Below, piece after piece: positions 24,647 to 32,954 of a stretch of DNA of 64,000 bases. The stretch spans positions 4,719,501 to 4,783,500 of the forward strand of contig NZ_HG322950.1 of assembly GCF_000689415.1 (NCBI RefSeq). The letters run 5' to 3'. The stretch is from Pseudomonas knackmussii B13 (GTDB lineage: Bacteria > Pseudomonadota > Gammaproteobacteria > Pseudomonadales > Pseudomonadaceae). Position 1 is the stretch's first letter; every line of letters begins with the position of its first letter. Under the pieces are notes generated by a model, which was given only the letters and a program-made list of their open reading frames with translations, did not search any database and was not told the DNA's origin. A program made the position numbers and the translations under genes.

Positions 24647-25219
24647 ATGGGCTATCGCCTGTCGAAGATCTACACCCGTACCGGCGACGCCGGCGAAACC
24701 GGCCTGGCCGATGGCCGTCGGGTACCCAAGCATCATCCGCGCATCGAAGCGATCGGCTGCGTGGACGAACTGAACAGTCAATTGGGCCTGTTGCTAGCCG
24801 ATCTCCAGGAAGCCCGAAGCGCGGCGCTGGACCAGCTGACCAGCGTGCTGGCGCCCATCCAGCATCGCCTGTTCGATCTCGGCGGCGAACTGGCGATGCC
24901 CGAATACCGCGCCCTGGGCGATCAGGAAGTGGAAAGACTGGAACAGGCTATCGACGCCTGGAACGAAGAGCTCGAACCGCTGAAGGACTTCATCCTCCCC
25001 GGTGGCTCGCGCCTGGTGGCGCAGATCCACGTATGCCGCAGCCTGGCGCGCAAGGCCGAACGCCGCTGTCAGCAACTGAACCTGGAAGAACCGTTGGAAG
25101 GCGCAGGCCTGCGCTACCTGAACAGATTGTCAGACCTGCTGTTCGTCGCCGCGCGCATCGCCGCCAAGCGCCAGGGCGTCGCGGAAGTGCTGTGGAAGGC
25201 GGCAGACAAACCGACTTGA
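24647..25219 (+). CDS. Cob(I)yrinic acid a,c-diamide / cob(I)alamin adenosyltransferase, PduO type
   Basis: A 190-residue PduO-type ATP:corrinoid adenosyltransferase. The ATP-binding N-terminus is KIYTRTGDAGETGLADGRRV. IGCVDELNSQLG is the second block, and ILPGGSRLVAQIHVCRSLARKAERR carries the conserved Arg residues. It transfers adenosyl from ATP to reduced cobalamin to form coenzyme B12. It starts 3 bp after the histidine kinase stop codon, so the two are probably one transcript. A REP pair follows. Confidence 0.92.
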   Translation: MGYRLSKIYTRTGDAGETGLADGRRVPKHHPRIEAIGCVDELNSQLGLLLADLQEARSAALDQLTSVLAPIQHRLFDLGGELAMPEYRALGDQEVERLEQAIDAWNEELEPLKDFILPGGSRLVAQIHVCRSLARKAERRCQQLNLEEPLEGAGLRYLNRLSDLLFVAARIAAKRQGVAEVLWKAADKPT

Positions 25220-25232
25220 TCCAGACATCCCC

Positions 25233-25298
25233 GTAGGAGCGAGCTTGCTCGCGAACCAGCCCCACAGCGAGGCCATTCGCGAGCAAGCTCGCTCCTAC
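25233..25298. repeat. Inverted pair of REP sequences (REPIN-like)
   Basis: Two 23-bp units in exact inverted orientation, 25233-25255 and 25276-25298, with core GAGCGAGCTTGCTCGC, separated by 20 bp. It lies between convergent genes (adenosyltransferase and Nudix-ThiE). Same family as 2992-3035. In RNA it would form a long hairpin, and it may serve as the terminator here since I see no other. Confidence 0.9.
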
Positions 25299-25307
25299 AA
25301 AGGAACG

Positions 25308-26258
25308 CTACCCCTCGGCCTTGGGCCAGAACGCGCGAATACCCGCCACGCCCTGCGCACCGATCTGCCAGGCACGCTCGACATCCTGCGGACCGAGCCC
25401 CCCCAGCAGGAACACCGGCTGGTTGAAGCCCCCGATCAGCGCCTGTGCGGCTTCCCAACCCAACGCGGGCTCGCCCGGATGGCTCTCGGTGGCCTGCACC
25501 GGCGACAAGGTGATGAAGTCCACGCCCATCGCACTGGCCAGCGCCAGCTCCTCCGCGTTGTGGCAAGACGCGGCAAGCAGGCGATCGACGGGGAACGGCC
25601 GGCCGTTGGGCGCGTACTTGCGCAGTTGCTCGGCAGTCAGGTGCCAGCCGGCGGACGGGAAGTCGCCCAGCCACTCCAGCGGCCCCTTGAGCATCAGCTG
25701 CGCCTTGCCGGCACACAAACCGACAGCGTCCACCGCCAGATCGCGGTACTCCGGGGAATACATGTTCGGCGCGCGCAGCTGGATCAGGCGAACACCGCTC
25801 GCCACCGCGGCGCGAATGCCCTGCACGATCTCCTGCGGCTCCAGGCCATCGGGCGTGATCAGGTAGCGCTCGGGCAAACGAGCGGCTTGCACGATCGGCC
25901 GGTTGGCTGCCGGAAAGTCGTAGTCCGGCAGCTCGCGTGGCGATACCCAGGCCAGCGGCTGGCCTTCGGCGCCATGGGGCTCTCCGTCGAACGCCGAGAC
26001 CTCCCAGACATCCAGGAGCACCTGCTTGTCCGGATAGTCGTGGGCCACGCGGATCAACGGGCGGGCCTGCTGGACGCGAATCCCCAGCTCCTCTTCCAGT
26101 TCACGGGCGAGGGCCGCCTGAACCGGCTCGCCCTCCTCCACCTTGCCGCCCGGGAACTCCCAGAGGCCGCCCTGGTGCTTGTCGTCCGGGCGCCGGGCGA
26201 TCAGCACCCGACCATCGGCGCCGCGAATCACGGCGGCGGCGACATGTACTCGTTTCAC
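25308..26258 (-). CDS. mutT: Nudix hydrolase (MutT) fused to a ThiE-like domain
   Basis: A 316-residue fusion. Residues 1-130 form a MutT domain with a complete Nudix box at 37-59, in two parts GGKVEEGEPVQAA and LARELEEELG. It should hydrolyse 8-oxo-dGTP to stop A:T to C:G transversions. Residues about 135-316 resemble thiamine phosphate synthase (TenI/ThiE barrel: GVRLIQLRAPNM, LPVDRLLAASCHNAEELALA, GVDFITLSPVQATESHPGEP). The fusion is common in Pseudomonas. The ThiE part keeps the CHN region but its thiamine role is unproven. Confidence 0.92.
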   Translation of the reverse strand: MKRVHVAAAVIRGADGRVLIARRPDDKHQGGLWEFPGGKVEEGEPVQAALARELEEELGIRVQQARPLIRVAHDYPDKQVLLDVWEVSAFDGEPHGAEGQPLAWVSPRELPDYDFPAANRPIVQAARLPERYLITPDGLEPQEIVQGIRAAVASGVRLIQLRAPNMYSPEYRDLAVDAVGLCAGKAQLMLKGPLEWLGDFPSAGWHLTAEQLRKYAPNGRPFPVDRLLAASCHNAEELALASAMGVDFITLSPVQATESHPGEPALGWEAAQALIGGFNQPVFLLGGLGPQDVERAWQIGAQGVAGIRAFWPKAEG

Positions 26259-26288
26259 TGCATTGCTCCTCGATTCAGCGGCCGGCGG

Positions 26289-26927
26289 TCAATGCCGCTC
26301 GGCCAGGGCAGCCTTCAGCCAGGGCTGGAAGGCCGCCCATTGGTAGATGGTGTCCACGTACGCCTTGGCCAGCGGCGGCAGCTCCACGGCATAGCTACGG
26401 AAGCGCGTGGCCACCGGGGCGTAGAAAGCGTCGGCGATGCTGGCGTGGCCGAACAGGAAGGGGCCGTCCTGGCCGAAGCGCTGGCGACACAGCGTCCAAA
26501 GCTCGACGATGCGGGCGATGTCCGCCTCGACCTCGGCCGGCACCTTGGCCAATGGCTGGTGCCGCTGCAGGTCCATGGGCATGTTCGAACGCAGGGCGAC
26601 GAAGCCGCTGTGCATCTCCGCACAGACCGAACGGGCCAGCGCCCGCGCAGCCTCGCCACGTGGCCACAGGTAGGCCTCGGGATAGCATTCGGCGATGTAT
26701 TCGGATATCGCCAGCGAATCCCAGATCGGGCCGTCCTCGCACTTGAGCAGCGGAACCTTGCCCGTAGGCGAATGCTCGCGAATTCGCCGGGCGGTGTCGG
26801 CTCCGCCAAGCGGAATCAGCACCTCGTCGAACTCCGCGCCGGACAGCTGCATGACCAGCCAGGCACGCAGCGACCAGGAAGAAGTGTTCTTGCTGCCAAT
26901 CACCAGGGTCAGGGACATCTCCGTCAC
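26289..26927 (-). CDS. Glutathione S-transferase family protein
   Basis: A 212-residue GST. The N-terminal thioredoxin fold begins LTLVIGSKNTSSWSLRAWLV, with Ser in the usual active-site position. GKVPLLKCEDGPIWDSLAIS supplies the cis-Pro and the Ser that bind glutathione. The C-terminal all-helical domain includes FLFGHASIADAFYAPVATRF. Substrate unknown. It lies 30 bp upstream of the Nudix-ThiE gene on the same strand and 100 bp downstream of argJ. Confidence 0.88.
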   Translation of the reverse strand: MTEMSLTLVIGSKNTSSWSLRAWLVMQLSGAEFDEVLIPLGGADTARRIREHSPTGKVPLLKCEDGPIWDSLAISEYIAECYPEAYLWPRGEAARALARSVCAEMHSGFVALRSNMPMDLQRHQPLAKVPAEVEADIARIVELWTLCRQRFGQDGPFLFGHASIADAFYAPVATRFRSYAVELPPLAKAYVDTIYQWAAFQPWLKAALAERH

Positions 26928-26985
26928 TCCTCATAGGTCCTTGTCTAATCCAAGGACCATACGAGCGGAGCCGCGCCAAGACAAA

Positions 26986-27019
26986 TTCCCGATTTTCATC
27001 CAGGGATGAAAACCGGGAA
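26986..27019 (-). terminator. Hairpin downstream of argJ
   Basis: Sixteen-bp arms with one mismatch: TTCCCG-A-TTTTCATCC paired with GGATGAAAA-C-CGGGAA around AG. It ends 8 bp after the argJ stop and is followed leftward by TTTGTCTT, a weak U-tract. Confidence 0.7.
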
Positions 27020-27027
27020 TCCGAGGA

Positions 27028-28245
27028 TCAGGTGCGGTATTCCGCGTTGATCTTCACGTACTCGTGGGACAGGTCGGTGGTCCAGATGGTCTCGCTGGCA
27101 TCGCCGCGGCCCAGCTCGATGCGGATGGTGATTTCTTCCTGGGCCATCACTCGGGCACCCTGGTCCTCGGTGTAGCTCGCCGCGCGGCAACCGCGGCTGG
27201 CAATGCACACTTCGTCGAGGAATACGTCGATCTTGCTGACGTCGAGGTTGGGCACGCCGGCGTAACCAACGGCTGCCAGGATACGGCCCCAGTTCGGATC
27301 GGAGGCGAACAGCGCAGTCTTGATCAGCGGCGAATGCGCGACCGCGTAGCCGACGTCCAGGCACTCCTGGTGGTTCGCACCGCCGTTGACCTGCACGGTT
27401 ACAAACTTGGTTGCGCCTTCGCCGTCACGGACGATGGCCTGGGCCAGCTCCATGGAGACTTCGATCACAGCTTGCTTCAGGGCGCTGAACAGCGCACCGC
27501 TGGCCTGGGTGATTTCCGGCAGCGGGGCTTGGCCGGTGGCGACAAGCGTGCAGCTGTCATTGGTCGAAGTATCGCCATCGATGGTGATGCGGTTGAAGGA
27601 CTTGTTCGCCGCATCGCGCAGCAGGTCCTGCAGCACGCCCTGGGCTACCTTGGCGTCGGTGGCGATGTAACCGAGCATGGTAGCCATGTTCGGCTTGATC
27701 ATGCCGGCGCCCTTGCTGATACCGGTCACGGTGACGGTCACGCCGTCATGCTGGAACTGGCGGCTGGCGCCCTTGGGCAGGGTGTCGGTGGTCATGATGC
27801 CGGCGGCTGCTTCGGCCCAGTTGTCGGCGCCCAGGTTGGCCAGGGCAGCCGGCAGGGCGGCTTCGATCTTGGCGACCGGCAGCGGCTCACCGATCACGCC
27901 GGTGGAGTAAGGCAGCACCTGGTTCTGATCGACACCGACCAGCTCGGCGAGCTTGGCGCACACCGCCGAAGCGTTGGCCAGACCCGCCTCACCGGTGCCG
28001 GCGTTGGCGTTGCCGGTGTTGGTCACCAGGTAGCGCACCGGGCCGAGGAAGCGCTGCTTGCAGAGGATCACCGGCGCGGCACAGAAGGCGTTCAGAGTGA
28101 AGACACCGGCTACGGTTGAGCCTTCGGCACATCGCATCACCACGACGTCCTTGCGGCCTGGGCGCTTGATGCCGGCAGACGCGATGCCGAGTTCGAAGCC
28201 GGGGACCGGGTGCAGGGTGGAGATCGGGCCGAGACCGACAGCCAT
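27028..28245 (-). CDS. argJ: Bifunctional ornithine acetyltransferase / N-acetylglutamate synthase
   Basis: A 405-residue ArgJ. It moves acetyl from N-acetylornithine to glutamate in the cyclic arginine pathway and may also make acetylglutamate from acetyl-CoA. The autocleavage site is seen as KPNMATMLG with Thr189 as nucleophile and new N-terminus. TGNANAGTGEAGLA forms the oxyanion region. The family C-terminus KINAEYRT is intact. The start ATG at 28245 has GGAG 6-9 bp upstream. It follows secA in the same direction after a terminator. Confidence 0.96.
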   Translation of the reverse strand: MAVGLGPISTLHPVPGFELGIASAGIKRPGRKDVVVMRCAEGSTVAGVFTLNAFCAAPVILCKQRFLGPVRYLVTNTGNANAGTGEAGLANASAVCAKLAELVGVDQNQVLPYSTGVIGEPLPVAKIEAALPAALANLGADNWAEAAAGIMTTDTLPKGASRQFQHDGVTVTVTGISKGAGMIKPNMATMLGYIATDAKVAQGVLQDLLRDAANKSFNRITIDGDTSTNDSCTLVATGQAPLPEITQASGALFSALKQAVIEVSMELAQAIVRDGEGATKFVTVQVNGGANHQECLDVGYAVAHSPLIKTALFASDPNWGRILAAVGYAGVPNLDVSKIDVFLDEVCIASRGCRAASYTEDQGARVMAQEEITIRIELGRGDASETIWTTDLSHEYVKINAEYRT

Positions 28246-28280
28246 GGAGGTGCTCCTTACAAAAAGGGTGGATCGAATGT

Positions 28281-28316
28281 GAAAAACGCCGCGAGCGGTA
28301 GGACCGGTCGCGGCGT
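28281..28316 (-). terminator. Intrinsic terminator of secA
   Basis: Arms ACGCCGCGAGCGG and CCGGTCGCGGCGT (one mismatch) with a 5-nt loop, followed leftward by TTTTTC. It lies 20 bp after the secA stop. Confidence 0.8.
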
Positions 28317-28335
28317 CGTCGTTACGGCAGGAGAA

Positions 28336-31092
28336 TCAGCTCACCTGGCCGTGGCAATGCTTGTATTTCTTCCCGGAGCCGCAGGGGCAAGGCTCGTTGC
28401 GGCCGATCTTCGGCTCGTTGCGCACCGGGTCGAGGTTCACGACCTGAGCGCTTTCCTGGCCTTCCGGATGCTCTTCCTCGGCACTGGCGATCGCTTGCTC
28501 GATCGAGGGCGCGGCGGCGTGCTGGAACTGCATGCGCTTGGCCATTTCCTCGGCTTCGCGGCGCAGACGTGCTTCTTCCTCGGCAGGGTCTTCGCGGCGA
28601 ACCTGCACGAAGGACAGGACACGGATGGTGTCGCGCTTGATCGAATCCAGCAGTTCCTGGAACAGGGCGAAGGATTCGCGCTTGTATTCCTGCTTCGGGT
28701 TCTTCTGCGCATAACCGCGCAGGTGGATGCCGTGGCGCAGGTGATCCATGGTCGACAGGTGGTCTTTCCACAGATCGTCGAGCACGCGCAGCAGCATCTG
28801 CTTCTCGAAGGTGCGCAGCGCCTCGGCACCGGCCATGTCTTCCTTCTCGTTGTAGGCGGCGACCAGCTCGGCGAGGATCTTCTCGCGCAGGGTCTCCTCG
28901 TAGAGCTTCTCGTCATCGTCGAGCCATTGCTGGATCGGCAGCTTCAGGCCGAAATCGCTGTACAGCGAGGCTTCCAGACCGGCGATGTCCCACTGCTCGG
29001 GCAGCGACTGCGGCGGGATGTGCTGGCTGATGGTGTTGTTCAGCACTTCCTCGCGGAATTCGGTGATGGTCTCGCCGATGTTCTCTGCCGCCAGCAGGCT
29101 GTTGCGCATGTGGTAGATCACCTTGCGCTGCTCGTTGGCGACGTCGTCGAACTCGAGCAATTGCTTGCGGATGTCGAAGTTGCGGCCTTCGACCTTGCGC
29201 TGGGCCTTCTCGATGGCGTTGCTCACCATGCGGTGCTCGATCGCCTCGCCGGACTGCATGCCCAGGGCCTTCATGAAGTTCTTCACCCGGTCGGAGGCGA
29301 AGATGCGCATCAGGTTATCTTCCAGCGACAGGTAGAAGCGGCTGGAACCCGGGTCGCCCTGGCGACCGGCACGGCCACGCAGCTGGTTGTCGATACGGCG
29401 GGATTCGTGGCGCTCGGAAGCGATCACATGCAGGCCGCCGGCTTCGATCACCTGCTGGTGGCGCTTCTGCCACTCGGCCTTGATCTGCGCGATCTGCTCG
29501 TCGCTGGGGTTCTCCAGGCGGGCGATCTCTGCTTCCCAATTGCCACCCAGGAGGATGTCGGTACCACGGCCGGCCATGTTGGTGGCGATGGTGATCGCAC
29601 CCGGTGCACCGGCCTGGGCGATGATCTCGGCTTCCTTTTCGTGGTACTTGGCGTTGAGCACCTGGTGCTCGATACCGGCTTTCTGCAGCAGCTGGGAAAC
29701 GTACTCGGACGTCTCGATGGAGGCAGTACCGACCAGGATCGGACGCCCCAGAGCCTTGCTCTGCTGGATATCGGTGATGATGGCGGCGTACTTCTCTTCC
29801 TGGGTCAGGTAGACCAGGTCGTTGAAGTCCTTACGGGCGATGGCGCGGTGAGTCGGGATCACCACCACGTCGAGGCCGTAGATCTGGCGGAACTCGAAGG
29901 CCTCGGTATCAGCGGTGCCGGTCATGCCGGACAGCTTGTTGTAGAGGCGGAAGTAGTTCTGGAAGGTGGTCGAGGCCAGGGTCTGGCTCTCGGCCTGGAT
30001 CGGCAGGCCTTCCTTCGCCTCGATGGCCTGGTGCAGGCCCTCGGAGAGGCGGCGGCCGGGCATGGTACGGCCGGTGTGCTCGTCGATCAGCAGGACCTGG
30101 TCGCCCTGGACGATGTACTCGACGTTGCGGTGGAACAGGGTGTGGGCGCGCAGTGCTGCGTAGACGTGGGTCAGCAGGCTGAGGTTGTGCGCCGAGTACA
30201 GGCTCTCGCCCTCGCCCAGCAGGCCGATCTCGCCGAGCATTTCCTCGACGTACTGGTGGCCCTGCTCGTTGAGTTCGACCTGGCGGGTCTTCTCGTCGAT
30301 GCTGTAGTGGCCCTGCTGGGTCACCTGGCCTTCGACTTCCTCGATGTGCTGCTTCAGGCGCGGGATCAGCTTGTTGATCTTGATATACAGCTCGGAGCTG
30401 TCTTCGGCCTGGCCAGAGATGATCAGCGGCGTACGCGCTTCGTCGATGAGGATGGAGTCCACCTCGTCGACCACGGCGAAGTTAAGCTCACGCTGGAACT
30501 TGTCGTCCAGGCTGAAGGCCATGTTGTCACGCAGGTAGTCGAAACCGAATTCGTTGTTGGTGCCGTAGGTGATGTCGGCGGCGTAGGCGGCACGCTTTTC
30601 TTCCGGCGGCTGGAACGGGGTGACGATACCGACGGTGAGGCCGAGGAATTCGTACAGTGGACGCATCCAGTTGGCGTCACGGCGAGCCAGGTAGTCGTTC
30701 ACGGTGACCACGTGCACACCCTTGCCGGACAGCGCGTTCAGGTAGACCGCCAGGGTACCTACCAGGGTCTTACCCTCACCGGTACGCATCTCGGCGATCT
30801 TGCCTTCGTGCAGGGTCATGCCGCCGATCAACTGGACGTCGAAGTGGCGCATGCCCATCACGCGCTTGCCCGCCTCACGGGCCACGGCGAAGGCTTCGGG
30901 AAGAAGCTGGTCGAGGGTTTCGCCCTTGGCCAGGCGCTCCTTGAACTCAGCGGTCTTGGCCTTCAGTTGCTCATCGGAAAGCGCCACCATCTGGGGCTCG
31001 AGCGCATTGATGGCCTGGACCGCCTTGGCCATGCGCTTCACTTCACGCTCGTTCTTGCTTCCAAAGAGTTTTTTCAACAAAGGCGCAAACAT
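28336..31092 (-). CDS. secA: Preprotein translocase ATPase SecA
   Basis: A 918-residue SecA motor that drives unfolded preproteins through SecYEG. Walker A GEGKT at 105-109 in EMRTGEGKTLVGTLA, Walker B region VVDEVDSILIDEARTPL near 205-220, TGTADTEAFEF, and SERHESRRIDNQLRGRAGRQ motif VI region. The C-terminal zinc and SecB-binding tail CPCGSGKKYKHCHG is intact. Start MFAPLLKKLFG at 31092. Unlike enterics there is no recognisable secM upstream. Its 5' region (31093-31393) is shared with the divergent dciA. Confidence 0.97.
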   Translation of the reverse strand: MFAPLLKKLFGSKNEREVKRMAKAVQAINALEPQMVALSDEQLKAKTAEFKERLAKGETLDQLLPEAFAVAREAGKRVMGMRHFDVQLIGGMTLHEGKIAEMRTGEGKTLVGTLAVYLNALSGKGVHVVTVNDYLARRDANWMRPLYEFLGLTVGIVTPFQPPEEKRAAYAADITYGTNNEFGFDYLRDNMAFSLDDKFQRELNFAVVDEVDSILIDEARTPLIISGQAEDSSELYIKINKLIPRLKQHIEEVEGQVTQQGHYSIDEKTRQVELNEQGHQYVEEMLGEIGLLGEGESLYSAHNLSLLTHVYAALRAHTLFHRNVEYIVQGDQVLLIDEHTGRTMPGRRLSEGLHQAIEAKEGLPIQAESQTLASTTFQNYFRLYNKLSGMTGTADTEAFEFRQIYGLDVVVIPTHRAIARKDFNDLVYLTQEEKYAAIITDIQQSKALGRPILVGTASIETSEYVSQLLQKAGIEHQVLNAKYHEKEAEIIAQAGAPGAITIATNMAGRGTDILLGGNWEAEIARLENPSDEQIAQIKAEWQKRHQQVIEAGGLHVIASERHESRRIDNQLRGRAGRQGDPGSSRFYLSLEDNLMRIFASDRVKNFMKALGMQSGEAIEHRMVSNAIEKAQRKVEGRNFDIRKQLLEFDDVANEQRKVIYHMRNSLLAAENIGETITEFREEVLNNTISQHIPPQSLPEQWDIAGLEASLYSDFGLKLPIQQWLDDDEKLYEETLREKILAELVAAYNEKEDMAGAEALRTFEKQMLLRVLDDLWKDHLSTMDHLRHGIHLRGYAQKNPKQEYKRESFALFQELLDSIKRDTIRVLSFVQVRREDPAEEEARLRREAEEMAKRMQFQHAAAPSIEQAIASAEEEHPEGQESAQVVNLDPVRNEPKIGRNEPCPCGSGKKYKHCHGQVS

Positions 31093-31393
31093 ATCGACTG
31101 GGTCATCCGAACTTGGGGATTGGAGGGCTGCCCGACTGGCTGGCCGCGGAGTGGAGCGACGGCAAATGGGGCATTCTACTCGGAAACGTGGACGATTGAA
31201 GTGCCATGTCAGCACAGGTAACTTCAAGCCATCCGCCGACCGAGCAGTTGCTAGGGAAGGACAGGCAGTCCGCCTGCTTTATATTGTGTCGGACCAGTAA
31301 AGTTCAAGGCCGAACTGAGACCCGCGTCACCTCGAAGGCCGAAACGAAAGCGATTCTGCTAAGATCGCACCTCACCGTCCCGGACCAATCGCC
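31093..31393. promoter_or_regulatory. Divergent secA/dciA control region
   Basis: A non-coding gap of 301 bp. For secA, a TAGAAT -10 candidate lies on the minus strand at 31173-31178. For dciA an extended -10, TGCTAAGAT, lies at 31357-31365. An inverted repeat TTGAAGT (31196-31202) / ACTTCAA (31221-31227) sits upstream of the secA -10 candidate and could be an operator. I see no leader peptide with a SecM-like arrest motif. Confidence 0.5.
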
Positions 31394-31846
31394 ATGGCGT
31401 TCCGCCCGCTCCCAGCCCAGGCCACCACCAAGCTGCTGCGCGAAGCCAAACCGTTGAAAGGGCTGTTCAACGAAGCCCAGCGCCTCGGACAACTGCAACA
31501 GTTGCTCGACAGCCAGTTGCAACCGGCCGCGCGCCCCCACTGCCGGGTAGCCTCATGGCGTGACGGAAGCCTGCTACTCGTCATTAACGACGCCCACTGG
31601 GCCACGCGGCTGCGCTACCAACAACGCCGCCTGTTGCGTCAGTTGCAGGCATTCGATGAATTCGCCGGCCTGGCACGCATTCTCTTCAAGGTCCAGCCGC
31701 ATATCGAGCCGGCCAAACCGCCGCGTACCGTAGAGCTCTCCCCCGCCGCCGCTGAGGCGCTTCACGAGGCTGCCGAAGGCATCAGCAATCCGCGTCTGAA
31801 AGCTGCTCTCGAGCGCCTGGCCAGTCGTGGCCAAAAGTCAGACTGA
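31394..31846 (+). CDS. dciA: DUF721 protein DciA, replicative helicase loader/operator
   Basis: A 150-residue basic protein. The KH-like DUF721 domain lies at about 5-110 (LFNEAQRLGQLQQLLDSQLQ, then VASWRDGSLLLVINDAHWATR and LRYQQRRLLRQLQ), with a C-terminal helical tail. DciA is the ancestral bacterial partner that loads DnaB where DnaC or DnaI is missing, as in Pseudomonas (established knowledge). It is located between secA and lpxC, convergent with lpxC. A terminator follows at 31877. Confidence 0.85.
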   Translation: MAFRPLPAQATTKLLREAKPLKGLFNEAQRLGQLQQLLDSQLQPAARPHCRVASWRDGSLLLVINDAHWATRLRYQQRRLLRQLQAFDEFAGLARILFKVQPHIEPAKPPRTVELSPAAAEALHEAAEGISNPRLKAALERLASRGQKSD

Positions 31847-31876
31847 GTAACGTTTCGCTCAAAAAAGACCCATAAA

Positions 31877-31902
31877 AAAAGGCCACCCGAAGGTGACCTT
31901 TT
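31877..31902. terminator. Bidirectional terminator between dciA and lpxC
   Basis: Stem AAAAGGCCACC/GGTGACCTTTT with one C-A mismatch and a CGAA tetraloop, with A-run on the left and T-run on the right. It serves two convergent genes and closes the dcw cluster. Confidence 0.85.
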
Positions 31903-31930
31903 AAAAGTACAGCTGAAAGGAGGGGTTTCC

Positions 31931-32842
31931 TCACACGGCCGCAGCGGGTCGCATGTAGGAAATCGGCGCAGTGCTCGCGTCCTCGAAGGTGACCACTTCC
32001 CAGGCCTCCTTGTCCGCAATCAATGCACGGAGCAGGCGGTTGTTCAGGGCATGGCCGGACTTGAAGCCGCGGAATTCGCCGATGAGGCTATTACCCAGCA
32101 GATACAGGTCACCGATGGCGTCCAGGATCTTGTGCTTGACGAACTCGTCCTCGTAGCGGAGGCCGTCTTCGTTGAGCACGCGATACTCGTCGACCACGAT
32201 GGCGTTCTCCACGCTGCCGCCGAGTGCCAGGTTCTGCGAACGCAGGTACTCGATGTCACGCATGAACCCGAAGGTCCGTGCACGGCTGACTTCCTTGACG
32301 AAGGAAGTGCTGGAGAAATCCACCGCGGCTTTCTGGGTACGACCACGGAAGACCGGGTGATCGAAATCGATCTCGAAGCTCACCTTGAAGCCGTCGAAGG
32401 GAACGAAAGTGGCGCGCTTGTCGCCCTCTTCCACGGTCACTTCACGCTTGATGCGGATGAACTTCTTGGCTGCGTCCTGCTCTTGCAGGCCGGCAGACTG
32501 GATCAGGAATACGAAGGGACCTGCGCTACCATCCATGATCGGTACTTCCGACGCGGACAGCTCGACATAGGCGTTGTCGATCCCGAGGCCTGCCATGGCC
32601 GAGAGCAGATGCTCCACCGTGTCCACTTTGACGTCGCCCTTCACCAGGGTGGTCGACATGGTGGTTTCACCAACGTTGGAGGCCCGGGCGGGGATTTCCA
32701 CCGCAGGGTCCAGATCGGTTCTGACGAACACGATGCCAGAGTCAACCGGAGCCGGCTTCAGGGTGAGGTAAACCTTCTCCCCAGAGTGCAGGCCGACACC
32801 GGTAGCCCGGATGATGTTCTTCAAGGTGCGTTGTCTGATCAT
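31931..32842 (-). CDS. lpxC: UDP-3-O-acyl-N-acetylglucosamine deacetylase
   Basis: A 303-residue zinc hydrolase, the committed step of lipid A synthesis. His78 (VDTVEHLLSAM) and the HKILDAIGD motif near 237-245 give the zinc ligands; AFVFLIQSAG and DHPVFRGRTQKAA form the substrate passage. In E. coli LpxC is degraded by FtsH through its C-terminal tail; the tail here ends ISYMRPAAAV. It is the last gene of the dcw block and has its own promoter in the 112-bp gap after ftsZ. Confidence 0.97.
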   Translation of the reverse strand: MIRQRTLKNIIRATGVGLHSGEKVYLTLKPAPVDSGIVFVRTDLDPAVEIPARASNVGETTMSTTLVKGDVKVDTVEHLLSAMAGLGIDNAYVELSASEVPIMDGSAGPFVFLIQSAGLQEQDAAKKFIRIKREVTVEEGDKRATFVPFDGFKVSFEIDFDHPVFRGRTQKAAVDFSSTSFVKEVSRARTFGFMRDIEYLRSQNLALGGSVENAIVVDEYRVLNEDGLRYEDEFVKHKILDAIGDLYLLGNSLIGEFRGFKSGHALNNRLLRALIADKEAWEVVTFEDASTAPISYMRPAAAV

Positions 32843-32892
32843 GGCTTTGGCCGCTTTCGCGCAAGTTGCGAACTGTTTTCAACAATGGGCGG

Positions 32893-32901
32893 CGATGATA
32901 G
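32893..32901 (-). promoter_or_regulatory. Extended -10 promoter candidate for lpxC
   Basis: On the minus strand TGCTATCAT is an extended -10 (TGn-TATAAT type) 51 bp before the lpxC start. A TGTTCA 17 bp upstream is a weak -35. Confidence 0.5.
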
Positions 32902-32954
32902 CAGAACCGCCCTTTGCTGAACACCAATCACGTCCATACTCCTGATTAATCGCT

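Noticed and set aside
22901..24781. Open frame of 626 codons antisense to the histidine kinase gene
   Set aside because: It overlaps a complete multi-domain kinase gene and reads as Val/Ala/Asp/Gln-rich shadow sequence.
28210..31221. Open frame of about 1000 codons antisense to secA
   Set aside because: A mirror of a highly conserved gene with strong G/C third positions. The translation is low-complexity (Leu/Val/Asp/Gln) and has no start context.
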